A DNA stretch of 64,000 nucleotides from Chaetorhynchus papuensis (GCA_013396525.1 VWYX01000205.1:193501-257500); one strand, 5' to 3'; positions 10,311 to 23,434 are shown, numbered from the stretch's first letter. Made by a program: numbers and translations. Notes: generated by a model from the sequence alone, not told the origin.

Positions 10311-13069
10311 AAAAAAGTTTCAGTGTGTGAATTTAATTTGCTAATAGCTCAAAGTTGAGAAATCTTCTTCATTTCCGAAGACGCTCAGCATATTACAGAT
10401 TAATAAATAGATGACTTTGGGCACTGAAGTAATGGAAATCAAAATAAATGCAGTAGTGTAAGCTGCAAAGTCATTCTATTTGTTACAATATATTGACATT
10501 ATAAAGCCATTATGCACATTTAAGAGTATATAGCAACAGCTCTTGTTGGGGTAGGATAGTTCAGCAGAGGAGAAAAACCAACCTGACACATCAATCAATC
10601 TGCAAATGGACTCTCAGCCACTGGCCTTATATAGCTCTAAAAAGTCAAACCTAGTCTTTGGAGATAACAGAACCTGCATATCCTGCAGAGATAAAGAAGG
10701 ATCACTATTATTGTGTGAGGTGCTGGATTGCCAGGTGAACCTCTGCCCGCTCATGTTCAATGGAGACTCATTCAAGTTAGAGACATGCAGGTCAGATAAC
10801 CTGTGGACGAGGAAATTTGTCTACAAGGAGCATTTCAAAGAGGAAAACTGATTTCCCTTTATAAATGAACTGAGGAACAGAACTCTGTGAGCTAATGGTG
10901 CCACCGGCACAGGAGCGGAGAAGCATAAACTGATCATGGATAGATTTAACCTGGAAAGTAACTGAAGCTTTCTATCAGCTGGCTGAGAAGCAATTGTGAA
11001 GTGGAGCTTGAAGCCTTCGTGAAGGAGTTGGATTCCACGATTGCCCCCCTCGTCAGCCGGCTGAGAAGTTGCCTTCCCAGCAGGAGTGGATCCCTCTCCT
11101 TCAGCATCCTGCCAGCACTGTTCCATCCCCTCCTCAGTACTGCAGGATGATTCCAAAGGTGTCTCCTTGCTGCTGGAAGCACCACTGCCTCTAACAAGCA
11201 GCGGGGGACAGGCCTTGCTCTCCAGGAAGGGCTGGATAAGGATAACGCTGCAGTGAAACTCCTGGCTGTGATGTCAAGGGTTGGCAGCTAATCAAGCTCA
11301 GATTATTTTCAACAAGCTATTTCTCATTAACATTTCTACATATGGAAGAAAAATAATTCAACAGCAGCACAGAATGCTGGAGTCCTCTGTTTGTGAGAGA
11401 GCCCATGCAATGAACGTGAACAGTCTCTTTACTCTGTATAAGAAGGCCTTGAATACTTTGACACATTTTTAGGTCTCAGTTTTTGGCAATTCCCCAACAA
11501 CAGCAGTCAGTTTATGCCAGTCATAGAAGGAGGTTTGTATTCTGGGTGCATGGAAGTCAGAAACCAAAGAAATCAAACATTTTTTTCTTTCACAGGAATA
11601 TAGTCGTTTAATCCTACAGTTAAAGTAACAAGCTTACAGTTGTGGTCTTGATTTTGAGAAGGAGATTTAATGCTGCAAAAACCAAAATCACTGCTGCTTT
11701 ATCCCACTTGCTGGCTTTGGTTTTGTTGGTTTTGGTTTTGTTTTTTGGTTTTTTTGGTTTGTTTTTGGTTTGGGTTTTTTTGTGGGTTCTTTTTTTGCTT
11801 GTTTTGATGTGGTTTTCTCTATGATGAAAATCTTACTGACACTGATAAATTTCTTGCCTTTGCACGTGCCACTTTGCAAGAGCAAAGTAAATATAAAAAG
11901 CACGTTAATATAATGACAAATGCCATGGAGAGCTCTGAAAAGAAAACACTCCAGGGAAAAACGTGCTTGGAAGAGTGATGGCAATGCAGTAACCACAATC
12001 TGCTCAAACCAAAAGGCATTGTGAATTTTTCTTCTTTTATCTTTTGTTGGAGTGAGCAGTTCAGCGTCCTTTCTACCAGCTGACGTGAAGAGGACACAAA
12101 GGCCACTTGAAATCACACTTTTACAAAGAGAATATTCGAGTCTTCTTTCCTTAGATGTGACTGCTAGGACAGTTCTAGTTCAAGGAAGAGAGGATGAAGA
12201 GTAAGGGAGGAAGTATTAGAGGGGATTTCTGTTTGGTTTTTTTTCCCCCCTTTGTTTCTATTTCACAGCAGGGTGAGGCCAGGGTCCTCATCAGAGCCTC
12301 CCAGCCCCAGGGCTTGCTAAGGAAACCTCACTTTCCTGCCCAACTGGGCATGGAAACCATCCACGTGCTGGGTCCACGTGCTCTGCTGAGATAATAATAA
12401 ATTGGTGCTGTTTCCATGGACTTCGTGTACAACCTGAGGCAGAGATAAGACCGGGGGGGTTTTTTGTCCTGTTTGTGTAAACCTTATTGAGGAAGTTGCT
12501 GTCACACTTCACATTCCATTTATTTTCTTAATGGTTCATAAAAGATTACTAAGTGAATAATGAATGTTTCAATTAAACACACGGATTGTTATCTAGGTCA
12601 ATAAATTGCTTTCAAACCTTGGTAGTGTCTGCTGGTGATGTAATAATTTTGGAATGATCATTGTATATGCTTTTAATAAATATTACTGTTTATTAATCCT
12701 CTGTTAACCATTTACAAATAAATCTCTGCTAATATAAAACTGGGTAAGCATTCACTCAATGGAGAGTGCCTGTTATTGTAACACCATTTTGCACTCCTGA
12801 ATTCTCCAAGTAAATCAGAAAGAAAATGGCCATGGAGTATCTTACACAAGTAGGAGTGAAATAGACTTAATAGATTTATATTAATCTAACAAAATTTTAC
12901 GGAGTCAAGGTGGGATACGGAGCTTGCTCCATTTTCAGTGGAGAGGACAAGCATGAGCAGAGAACAATTCATCACAACTCTCTTACCACAGGATTAATTT
13001 TCTGCTGTACTAAATATAAATTGGCCTGAAGAAAATCATTTCAGCAGAACTGGATATGAGCACCATAGC
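10311..13069. other. Unique AT-rich non-coding sequence
   Basis: No gene recognised. It includes a T/G-rich low-complexity stretch, listed separately. Frames at 11688-12116 minus and 10821-11197 minus are read through that stretch or encode unrecognised peptides. Confidence 0.5.
11705..11817. repeat. T/G-rich low-complexity tract (degenerate GTTTT/GGTTT)
   Basis: About 110 bp made almost only of T and G in an irregular GGTTTTG pattern. The minus-strand frame through it gives a Lys/Pro/Thr-rich peptide, which is a compositional artefact. It is probably a decayed simple repeat or an old A-rich tail read in reverse. Confidence 0.85.
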
Positions 13070-13305
13070 TGGCCAGAAAATTGGCTGACTGATGGTAAAC
13101 AATGGAGGCATCAAACTGTCAGATTGTAGCTAAAAAATATAGCAGAGGAATCTGTCTTAAGATTGTTCTTATTTAACATCACCTTCAGTGATCAGGAAGA
13201 AGGCACGAGAATATTATTAGTTAAATAGGCAGATGGTGTTGCCTTGGAAGCCAATCAAACTTTAGAGATGACAGAAATATTGCTAAAGATCTGTAAAAGT
13301 CGGGA
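13070..13305 (+). mobile_element. Ancient CR1 LINE, internal reverse-transcriptase fragment of ORF2
   Basis: Sense-orientation match to the part of CR1 ORF2 that normally encodes 'GSVLGP(L/I)LFNIFINDLEEG...KFADDTK'. The nucleotide trace includes gattgttcttatttaacatc, then a block for 'NDLEEG' (cagtgatcaggaagaaggca). After that come attagttaaataggcagatg, where FADD has decayed to a stop-containing version, and a 'DDREILLKDL'-like block (gagatgacagaaatattgct). It carries stops and is non-functional. Ends are approximate, and no 3' end of the element is present. Confidence 0.78.
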
Positions 13306-16300
13306 AAAGGGATGAGGGACAAAAACAGAAACAGTTTGAATTGGTGGAGATGAAAGTGTTGAGGGGAAGATGTCCCAAAGCGCTGATGGAGAAGGAGCAG
13401 TGACAGCAGGAAGACACAGCTTCAAAACCAGGACAGCTCTTTGGAGCTAACAGTGTTGATGTATCTGTGATCATGAAAAATGGGAGTAATATCTCTGCTA
13501 AGTATGTTTTTCCTATAAATGTTGCTGCCATCATCGTTTTCTAAGTGCATTTTGTACCTCTCTCGGCCCTAGATGAAGAGCTAAGGTGGCCTCGGATTTG
13601 TTGAAAAAAAGCTCAGTGAAGGACAGCCTGAAGCCCCACTAATTAGTATTGTTAATTATAGGGGAGATTGGCACATTTCCAGTTCTACCCTTCCTGGTGA
13701 ATACTGAGTTACTTTTAGGTCAGGTATTTGTGCTACATCGGTGCTGGTGCTGTAGTGAGCAGCTCACTACAGACATTAGTGGTTAAACAAAGAACCAAAC
13801 AATTACCCTTTAAATACAGAGACCTGAAATCCCAATAATCAAGAGGAATGCTAATTAATTCACTCAATCTCCAGCAGCTACAGCCATGGAAGTAGCTGGT
13901 GGGCATCATGATGCTTATCTGTCAATCTCTGGGAGACACAGACTCCACCCAGCCTCTGTGGTATTTTATCAACCAGTCTGGATTAGGATGAGGATCTTCA
14001 CAAGGCATCACCATGCCAGCTCCTCTGGCACTGCAGCACTGCTGATGGCCGAGTCTCAAGGCAGCTTCCACCCTCATGGGGGGCCCTCAACAGTCCCATT
14101 TTCCCCACAGAATATGAAGGTTTGGCAAATCAAGACACGTATTATACATTTGAAGTAATATTTTGGATTTGTTATGGTGAAATGTATGGAGCTACTCATG
14201 ATCCCAGCGTGACTGATAAGGCATTTAAGATGCACATGGAAATGCAACAAGGGCAGAGGGAAAGAAATGACCCCCTTGGGTGGTCATCCCATGGGAGACC
14301 ACGTAGAAGCAAATGTGCAGTGTCCCTGTGGTGTCCCTCTGGTGTCCAGGGTGAGGAAACTTGAAAATGCACAGATTCAAGGCACAAGAACCTGAACCAA
14401 AATTCAGATACATGTTCAGATGGAGTAGTTGTAATGGGCCCACTACCCTGACAAGGAAACCATTCACTCAGTTTTTTAAAACAGATTTTAAAAAGTTGGC
14501 AGTAAAGAAGAGATATTTTAACTCAGCCTCAAGATCTTTGCAGTTTCTGGGGAAGAAGCTTAGCTAACAAAGCAATTGCAAGGGCTGTACAAGGAATGAG
14601 TAATAGATGGATGTAACAGTGGTACAACACTGTGAATGGAAAAATACCAACTATTTTAGAAGTGCTGGAAAGCTTCCTGTGTGTTCCTTTAAACACATAT
14701 ATTTTTTGGATCCAAAATCTCTCCATGCCTGAGAATGAACGCAGTGATTTTTATACGAGGCAACACTAAAAATCACACTCGAATTCCCAATTGAAAAACT
14801 GATATTTACCATTAACTCAAGACAACAAAAAAAGAAGGTTTGTTCACTTGAAACCTCCTAATGGAATGCCAATTGCATTTAGTTATGGAAAATCTAAATA
14901 AAACACATATCAAACATAAATAAATACAAATCGAGTTCTTAATCACAGAGTTGGTACAGCAGTTTCCATCCCCTGCAATCAGCTCTGTAATTGCCTCACC
15001 TGGAACAGAAATGTCACCTCTCCAGAGAGGAGGAGGACTGTTGTCTTTTCAAAAGATGATAATGGATTCGATAGAATATGATTCACAAAGGATTTTTTAG
15101 TTTTCTGGCATGGCATATTAGAGAAATTTTAGTGAGATAAGTGAATCCCTTTTAACTGTCCTTGAGTGAAGAACAAAATGGGAAGTGAATTGAGAGCCAG
15201 CTGCAAATGCTCTTTATTATCATGTCAAGAGCACTGTCCTGTTCTGCTGGAACGTGCTTAAACCATCCCCTGCCTGACCCCGACCCTCCTGTCAGAGAGT
15301 AAATTGTGCATTGCTATGGAAGATTTGTGGTTCTACCTGCTCTGAGAGGAGGAGAGAGACATCCAGCCATGGCCTCAGTGCCAGCAATGTCATCTGTCAT
15401 ATGGGATCCCCGGGGAGAAATCGAGTCCTGCTGATCTCACTGAGGTGATAGGAGCTGTGAGAGGGAGCAAGGGCCCACTGAGGCCTTTTTCTTCTGTCAT
15501 CATCTATTATGCTGTAAATTTCAACATGGCTTTTAGGACTGGCATTGTTGATTGTAAACAGAGTTCTTCATCATCCCCTCACATCCTGCAGGTTGCCTGA
15601 TGGGAGAGAGCAAATCTGCCTAAACTGTCAAAACTGCTTTCTGGGTTTGATATTCCTCCACCACCCAAACATCCCATGAATCCCAGCTATTTTTTAAAGT
15701 ACTATTTGACAAGTTTTTACCCATGTGCGCTGTTAGGACATGGCATGCATGTTTTTGTAAATGGAAATTTTAGAATGTTTTCTATTTTCTGTGGTATGGA
15801 CTTCTATGGCCTGACTACAACCCCACTCCCTGAATAGGTATTAATTTTAGTTTCCCTCCTGTCATTAGTGTCCTACAAATAAATAGGAACAATAAATTAG
15901 GTCCTGTTGATCAGGACAGAGAGAGTTCCCAAAGAAAGTGGTGCAGAGGCCTTCCCCAGTGACTTTGGGAAGAAAGCAATGAAACATAGTAGGGAAGGAG
16001 CTCTAACATAAGGCAGCAGCTCCAATCTTTCCCAAATTACACAGCTCAGAGGAAATACCCAGTCCCCATGCGTAGGGACATCAGTCATTTTATCTTGGCA
16101 GAATAAATAGATTGTGCACCAGGACTGTGCTTCTGACAGCTCCTCAGTGCAGATAAAACCAATAATTGTGCTGATAACAGAGTCACTAAGATGGATAGGT
16201 GTGTGTGGGGAAAAGCCAAGCACGTTTCGGAGACACATGGCCCATTTAGCAACTTTTAAACTGTTTGACTAAAATGTAAATAGAACTCCTGATGTCAAAT

Positions 16301-19097
16301 GCAGCTCAACAAATACTAAACATTGAACAATATGGCCATCAAGCATGGAAAATCAAGTTACACGAATTGTAAGGCTCTCTACTTGGCATGGGGTTTTTTT
16401 TGGAGCTTAGGATTTAGTAGCAAAGCTAATATTTTTAAATTGTACCAGATGTCTCTTCCAAAAGCAATGTGCAAATTATCTACTGGCAGATGACATAGAT
16501 ACTTATATTCATTCCTAATTTCTTACAGAAGGAATGTGTCTGTGTGTCTAGAAGGACATATATGTGAATTCACATGAATGTCTGGACATGTGCAAAAGCA
16601 TGACTTAAAATGTTAAAAATAAAATGGCAAACTCAAACAAGGAAACCCAAATATTTCCCCAAGGAGTCCAACTTTTTGCTGTAGGTCTGTGCATAGTATA
16701 CATAGCTAAAATAGAGAATAAGTAATGGCAATCCTTGGATGGGCCCAGCTACTGGAAAAGTTGAGCATTTAATTTGGCAATACCCCAAAGCAGACTGCCT
16801 AAATGTGTTTAGGGTGATAGAAATAAGCAAATTGGATGTGCCCTCTATTTCCTAATGAGAAATTCAGTGGGGCTATTACAGTTTATTACAGAAGATTGAG
16901 AATTAACAACTCCAGGTTAGGAAGTAGAACCACTTGACCTGCTCCTACCACACCAAGCTCAGGACTCACTCAGGTTGCTCACAGCCCGTGCCCTCTGCAC
17001 CATCACCTTCACAAAGCTCACACAATTGATCTGTTTTCCTTCCACGTTCTCCTCGTGCCTTTCCATTTCAAGCTCCTCTGTTCCCCATTTTCTCACAGAT
17101 CACACTCAGTCAACAAAGGCAATGCTTCTTTATTCAAGGGTGGATAATGAGAGCCCCAAAACCTAAGTGAGGCAATGCAGGAAGCCTGATTTGTTATGGA
17201 CGTGTGTCTTCTAGGTTCTCTGATGTCTAACAAGATGTAAATACCAAACTGAACTTTTTCTTACATTGTTGTTTCTTGTAGATTGTTTGATGTCTGGTAG
17301 GAGTTGGAAAGGCAGTTTCTCTCTGCTAATAGCTTCTCTTTACTCTTTCTGACAACCTACTTTCAAAAGACGTGCAAGAACTTGGTATATTTAAGAATTT
17401 TCCTGGCTGTCAAATTTGCTTTAATTTGGACAGCAAGATCAAAAGTCATTAAGGGAGAACAGGCACAGAAATGAACAGGCATATGCATACACAACCACCG
17501 TGCAGGATAAAATCCATGGAGCCTGTGCTGAAACAAAAATACCTTGGCATGTTTCAGATGACTGTAGGTTTATCAGCCTGAGGAACAAATGAATACTACA
17601 TAAATAAATATCCTATTCTCCAACACTTAGAAAGATCAAAGGAGGAGAAATAATGAATAAAGTGACATAATTGTCATCAGAGAATGTAATGATCATAGAA
17701 TTATCACAGAAGAAACAAAGGAATGTGCACTGATAAGACACTAATGTGAATCTAAATCCTTCTCACACTGTCAGATTTCAGTTAAAGCTTGCAAACGACT
17801 CCACCTCCTCTGCTGATCTCTTTGTTTACAGAATGGCTACCACTGAGTTTTGCCAGTAATGGATTATGAGAGGGGTTATTGGCTGATAGACAAATCACCA
17901 AATTGGATGAAAGAAATGAATTTCTTCCTGTTTTTCTTCAAATTTTAGGCTACTGCCAGTCATCAAGTTACCCCTCAGCATAACAGTGAAGATCATTAAC
18001 ATATGCATAATTTTTCCACTGTATTATGGTGCAGCAGTCAGAAAAAGAAGTCACAGGTAGAGTCCCACCTACTCTTTCTATAACTGGCCACTACGTTGCA
18101 CTCCTACATTGATTGCAATTTTACAAGGTGGAAACATTCGTTGTCTGGAAGTAGGAACATGATCCAGACCTCTACTTGCCCACACAGAGGAGGTTATTGC
18201 TGATAATTGCTAATTGCAGCTCAGGAAACTTAATGGATAGTCAATCATCCTGGTGCAAGTGCATCGTGCATTAATAAAGTAACTTTATTTCACCATTCTG
18301 CCTTTGCCACACTGCTTGCTTTGATCTCCGCTAAATTGGATCATTACCTTGTTAAACTGAAACCAACTAATTTTCCCAATTGTCTTTTATGAACAGAAAG
18401 AAATCATTGTGCTGCCATGGAGAACTGTGAACATGATAAACACGAAAAATTAAAACCCAGATTTTCTTCCTGCCCTTGTGCCCTGCAGTTTGTGGATGTG
18501 TGCTGTGCTGACTGATTAACAACAGGCCGGAGATGGACGGCCAGAACAGTCAGCCTGACAAGTGCTTCTCAAGGAGGCAAACTGGGGGGAGTTGGGAATA
18601 AGCTTTTCTCATCAGACCCTCATTTTTACTGGAAGGACTGTCCAGCCTGCTGTTCTCATGGGAGGAGGATGTGCAAGAATGGAATTATGCAATTATTTGA
18701 CCTGGGCATGGTGAGTGCTAAAACCCCATCAGAAAATCTTGCTTCAGGGAGGCTACTTTGCAGCAGGAGCCTGAAGGAACTACACTACTTCGCTGGATAA
18801 CCCTAGTTCTGCATGCTTGCAGGGCTGCAGCTTCCATGACCTGAGTTTTAAACAAAAGCACTATGGGAGGAGAAGCTTTTGTTCTGGGAAAACAAGTGGG
18901 ATCTCATAGGACTTTGAGTCAGAAAAGTCCCTGGCTGCCACTAAAACCCATGACCCAAGTGATGTAAGAGTGGATCAGGCAGAGGCCATCTTCTCTAATT
19001 TAAACAGTGAAAAGGAAATCAATTTTCCTTCCTGTGCTCACAGGGCTTGTGCTCTCACCTCTCAAGAAGGCTGGTCTGAGTCTTCACTCCGGTGGGG
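13306..19097. other. Unique AT-rich non-coding sequence
   Basis: No gene or interspersed repeat recognised. An 11-bp tandem triplet lies at 14320-14350. The stretch around 18160-18310 contains clustered TAAT, TTAAT and AATAAAGT words and could be conserved regulatory DNA, but composition alone cannot show that. Open frames here are short (113 aa at most). Confidence 0.5.
14320..14350. repeat. 11-bp tandem repeat, about 2.8 units
   Basis: The successive units gtgtccctgtg, gtgtccctctg and gtgtccagg form a small imperfect tandem array. Confidence 0.85.
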
Positions 19098-19169
19098 AGC
19101 AGGACTTGTTTTACTGTATTTACCCACACCCATGTTGAGCCAACCATTTAGCAGCACCACGCCTCATTG
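19098..19169. repeat. Unrecognised 72-bp dispersed repeat, copy A
   Basis: This 72-bp stretch, starting agcaggacttg and ending cgcctcattg, recurs at 23352-23423 in the same orientation, 4254 bp downstream, with three differences and no indels. Copy A differs at 19112 (T where B has C), 19142 (A where B has G) and 19146 (A where B has G). The last two turn CpG dinucleotides present in copy B into CpA, the signature of methyl-CpG decay. Flanking sequences of the two copies do not resemble each other, so the homology stops sharply. Copy A has no visible target-site duplication. I do not recognise a repeat family, tRNA promoter boxes or coding content. Confidence 0.9.
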
Positions 19170-22100
19170 ACTGGATGTGTCCTTCCTTTTGAATAATAAG
19201 CCTCTGCTGGAAAAAGCCGGGCTTGTGTGATTTATTTCAGATTACTGCCGCTTGTTGGACAGCAGCTTGCTGACTAGAGCTCCCCGGAGTCTGAGGCATC
19301 TCTGAGTTCTTGTTTCCACTGCCTTGCCGGCTGGCTGGGAAGCATTAGATGCTCCACTAAGTATGACAGCAGCTCTCTGCAGAGCTGCTGGGGAGAGCCT
19401 GGGCAGCCGGAGCAGAGCGGCTCCGCCTGCTGTGCTGCCCTCAGAGGCTCTGCAAGCAGCGGGGGAGAGCAGCCCATGTCTTCTGCTCACTGCCTGGAAC
19501 AGATTAATTCACAAAAATTTCTCCAGGCTTTCACTTCACCTACATAGCCACTGCTGCAAACCTAAAACTGGCAGGATGGTTTTGGGCGTGTAGGAGCGTT
19601 TTCCTTGCTGGTAGTGGGAAGCCCAGTGATCACTGTGGAGGGTGCTTGGGTCTGGCTTCTTGAAACAGAGCAGGTACATCCCAGTTGCCTGATTTTAGAG
19701 TGCTTTTTTAGTCAGAGAACCAAACTATCAGTGTACAAGGTCATGAGTCACCCTCTAGACTCCAGGAGGACACTTTTACCTCTGTAACCCTGCCATGAAG
19801 GCACCCCTTTACCTTTGTACCCCAACTTTCTGTGACTGGCCACACCTTGCAGCTGTTACCTCAGAAATGTGTGTGGCACAGGGGCTGCGACGTGGTGTCC
19901 ATCAACACCATGCCAGGGAGCAGCTGGGGAGAGAATCTGCCTGAGGGATACGGACAAAAATTTCCTGGGTACAAAAAAATATGGACAACAGAGCATTTTG
20001 GTTCTAGATCAAATCACAGGTGAGGACAGGATATCTCCTCGACCCCTAATATGCAGCTCCATAGAGGCTTCAGCAAGGACTGGATGCACTGCTTGACTCC
20101 TGTGTCCCTGGAGCCTGATGCCACATCTCTGCCTGAAGGGATGTCAGTCTGGGTGTTTTGCATTTGCCTGCAGGAAATCAGGTTTTGGTTAGAGCTGAGC
20201 CAGACTTGCAGAGATGTCAGGAACTCTGACCTCTAGTTAATATGGTTTTCTCTGGGAAAAAAAGTCTCTTCTGGTGTCTGTGTCCACCCCATGAGGGTAA
20301 GAAACCAGCCAAGACTCTTCAGGAGGCAAACTGAGCTCTCAGCAAGTTTTACATACAGGAATGCCCTGTGTCTTCTGCCTGTTCCAGTTGCTTCCCTAAC
20401 TCCATTGTTAGTTATCCCCAGGCCTCCTGTGTGTCTGTCAAATATGAGCAAACCAAAATGAGGACAAATCAGTGGAGTCAAGGAAATATATGGCCTTCTA
20501 GATTCATCTACTCTGCCTCCTGTGAGGCTGCTGAAGCTGGAACTCACTGGTCCATGGTGCTGGGACTTCCAACCATTTTCCAAGAGCTCTGGGACACACA
20601 TTTTTGTTTACTCCATGCTGTCACCATGGTCGGTGAAACCAGGGTCCCCAACACTGACTTTACAGGAGTCGTCTAAGAAGGAGCAGCAAAGGCAGAAATT
20701 TTACTCTGCTGAGACAACGTCTTGGAACTCACCATGCACTCCAAGGCATTATTCCAAGCACGGAGCCAGTTGCTTAATTTTGTACACAGATTTGTTCTGC
20801 TGCTGGGCAGTGAGTTTCACTGCCTGCTTTGCTTCAGTGCATTCAAAGTATATCCTTCCCAGAGAACTCTAAGTGGATCCTGTGTATTTATTTCAGATCC
20901 AATAAAGTTAACCAAAGCAACTATCTCCATTGCATTGTGATACAAAAGGTAATAAACAGCTGAAACAATTGATTAAATGCCATAGAAAAGCCATTTATAG
21001 TTTGCACACTCCAAAGCAGCAGAGACACATCCTATTACTAAACATGCTCCACAAGTGGCTTCTCTTCAAAGCTTTTCCAAATACAAGCGGACAGTTAGGT
21101 GAAAGAAATGCCCCTCTGTGCTTGGAGAGAAGGTTTTGGAAGCTGGGTCTGCTGGAAAGCAACTAGAGGGGCACCACAGGGCTGGCGAGAGTGAAAGACA
21201 AAGGAGATTCCTCCTGGGAGGCTTTTGAGCTCTGTAAACCTGCTTCTGAATCTCAGCACAGTGGGAGCCTGGTTTAAATGTCCCAGAAAAAACTTCAGGA
21301 CAGGGGAAGGAGCACAGATCTGCCAGCTGGGTTGGGGCTCTGAATAATCTTCTCTTTGAGATCAAATCCACAAGAATCTGAAAAAAAAAGTTCGTTCTCT
21401 GGTTTTGTTCTTAACCTTTTATCCCTGCTACGGCATCGAAACTTCATGAAGAGTTCAGAGGACAAAGCCCTGCAGGGAAGAGTGGCTTCAGCCAATACAG
21501 AGCTCCAAGTACATGGAGATAAGACCTTAAATTAACCACTAAAATAAAGAAAATCCATCTTCAAAGAACTTGTGCAGCTCCCCTGTCCTAACCTTCCCCA
21601 CCTTCTTCTCATATTAACCTAGTCCAGGGACATGCAACGAGCACAACTTGGATTTTAAATTTGTAGAAAAGTTATGATTTTTCATGGCAGCAAGAACACC
21701 TGGCTGTGACCACCTCCCCTTCCTAAACACGTGCCCCATGCTGGCAGTACACGAGGAGAGGACCTCAGCCCCCTCAGACTCATTAATCACCTCCTCATTC
21801 TGCCTGAGCTCTGACAATGTGCTCTCCTTCCCTGCTTTAGCAGTCTAACGTTGCATAACAATTCCCTTTGCCCTTCTCTGTGGACACAAGGAACCATTCC
21901 AGCTTCCAGGGAACAGGGACCCTATCGACTGCAAAGACAGGCACAAAAGACAAAGATATTGAGTTCTGTTTTAATTAGCAGTGGAGTGGGTGAACCTGTG
22001 GGTGGAGAAGAGATTGAGTATAAATGATGGAGAAAGCTGCAAACAAACTAGTTTTGACTGTTCCTCAGAATTTTCTGATCTGAAAGGTCAAAGGCTGAAA

Positions 22101-22295
22101 ATAGGTTTTTTTCGGTGTGTTAAAAATACCAAGATTGTTTTCCTCTGCCAATAGTTTCTTCTATTTATTAAAATTATTTTTCATCTGCTGAGAGGCCTGC
22201 CCAAACCCAACATGCATTCTCTAGCTGCAATGTTATTAGCCTGGCAGACGAAACAGAGTCAAAACGACTCATTGGAACTTAGGGGAAACAAGTCC
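19170..22295. other. Unique non-coding sequence with a GC-rich patch at 19245-19500
   Basis: The patch at 19245-19500 is noticeably richer in G and C, with overlapping open frames on both strands (for example 19242-19490 minus and 19324-19593 plus). None is recognisable. Frames at 20368-20872 plus are likewise unsupported. No repeat family recognised. Confidence 0.45.
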
Positions 22296-22320
22296 TATAA
22301 TAATAATTATTATTACTATT
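22296..22320. repeat. (AAT)n/(ATT)n short AT microsatellite
   Basis: Three ATA/AAT units followed by ATT units make a small AT-only, partly self-complementary simple repeat. Confidence 0.85.
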
Positions 22321-23341
22321 GTTGGGATTTTCTTTAATTTACAAAATTTTATTTTGGAGAGAAGGGAGGATCAAAATAGTAAACTAAAAAAGAATATTCA
22401 GCTTTTGGTATTTCCTCCTTTCAGCCCTTCTTACTTACTTAAATGAACAAAAAAGGAGGGATGGAGACATAAGCTGGAAAACAGGGAGAATCTCACACCT
22501 CCAGATGTACATAAAAACCCTAATAAAAGTGTTAGGCAAATAAAAGCATATTCCTTATTTTAAAACTGTGAAACGTAAAAAAAAAAAAAAAATTAAAAAT
22601 CCTAGGCTGCTCTTTTTGGAGAGCGGGTGGAATTTTGCTCTTTTCAGGTTCAGCCTTGGCAAAATACTTAATCATGGGGAAAAAAGAAAAAAAAAGTGAA
22701 ATGCATCTTGTTCTTAAATGCTCTTCATTGAGCTATAGTCAATCCCTTGGTAGCCCAGGTCAACAGGATCTGCTGCATCAATTTATAGGCACCCATCCCA
22801 GAATTTCTCCAATAGTGAACACGCTCTGAAAGGCTAAAAATATAGTCCCACATAATTCTGGTTTGGGAGCAATTAAAGCCCTAATTCTGCATGCTGCCAG
22901 CTGATTTCCTATTGCAAGCACCCCTTTGGGAAATCAGTGGCTGGTTTGTGGGTTACCTGGCTCATTCTTAGGTGCTTGAATCTTACCTTGAGCAAAATTC
23001 TCCTATGGTATAAATTTATACTAGAACACCCTAGACTAGCTTGATCTATTACACGTAGAAGTTATTGACTTCAAGGCCACATTTCACTTTGGGAGGTGGC
23101 AGGGAATTTCTTGATGGTGAATGAAGCAGAGTATCCTCACAGCTGCATTGGCCCAATCCATTTCCCTAGTTGAAAGAGATGGAAACAGCTGAAATTTTCG
23201 TTGAGGTGAAAGGTCCTTCCTTAATTTACTTGGATTCGTTTTCTTGTACTCGAGCAAAAAAATGGTAGAAATCATTGAGGGTTTGGCTCAAAATCAAACG
23301 TTTCCCCATTTTGAAATTGGTTTCCTCAAAGAGGTGTTTTT
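22321..23341. other. Unique AT-rich non-coding sequence
   Basis: Contains a 16-A run at 22577-22592 and nothing else I recognise. Confidence 0.5.
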
Positions 23342-23434
23342 TTCTGAGGGAAGCAGGACTTGTTTCACTGTATTTACCCACACCCATGTTGAGCCGACCG
23401 TTTAGCAGCACCACGCCTCATTGTTCTGAGGGAA
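23342..23434. mobile_element. Inserted copy B of the 71-72-bp repeat with 11-bp target-site duplication
   Basis: A 71-bp body (23353-23423; 72 bp if the shared leading A at 23352 is counted) matches 19099-19169. It is bracketed by the exact direct repeat TTCTGAGGGAA at 23342-23352 and 23424-23434. Sharp loss of homology at both edges plus a direct repeat is what an insertion with a target-site duplication leaves behind. The body has no terminal inverted repeats, no poly(A) or short-repeat tail and no LTR-type TG...CA ends, so no standard transposon class fits. Copy B keeps two CpG sites (23395-23396 and 23399-23400) that are CpA in copy A, so A is not simply the unmodified source. Alternatives are a member of a short, uncatalogued repeat family or a templated repair insertion. 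Confidence 0.8.

Noticed and set aside
11688..12116. 142-aa minus-strand frame with a Lys/Pro/Thr-rich tail
   Set aside because: The tail comes from the T/G-rich low-complexity tract, and the rest is unrecognisable.
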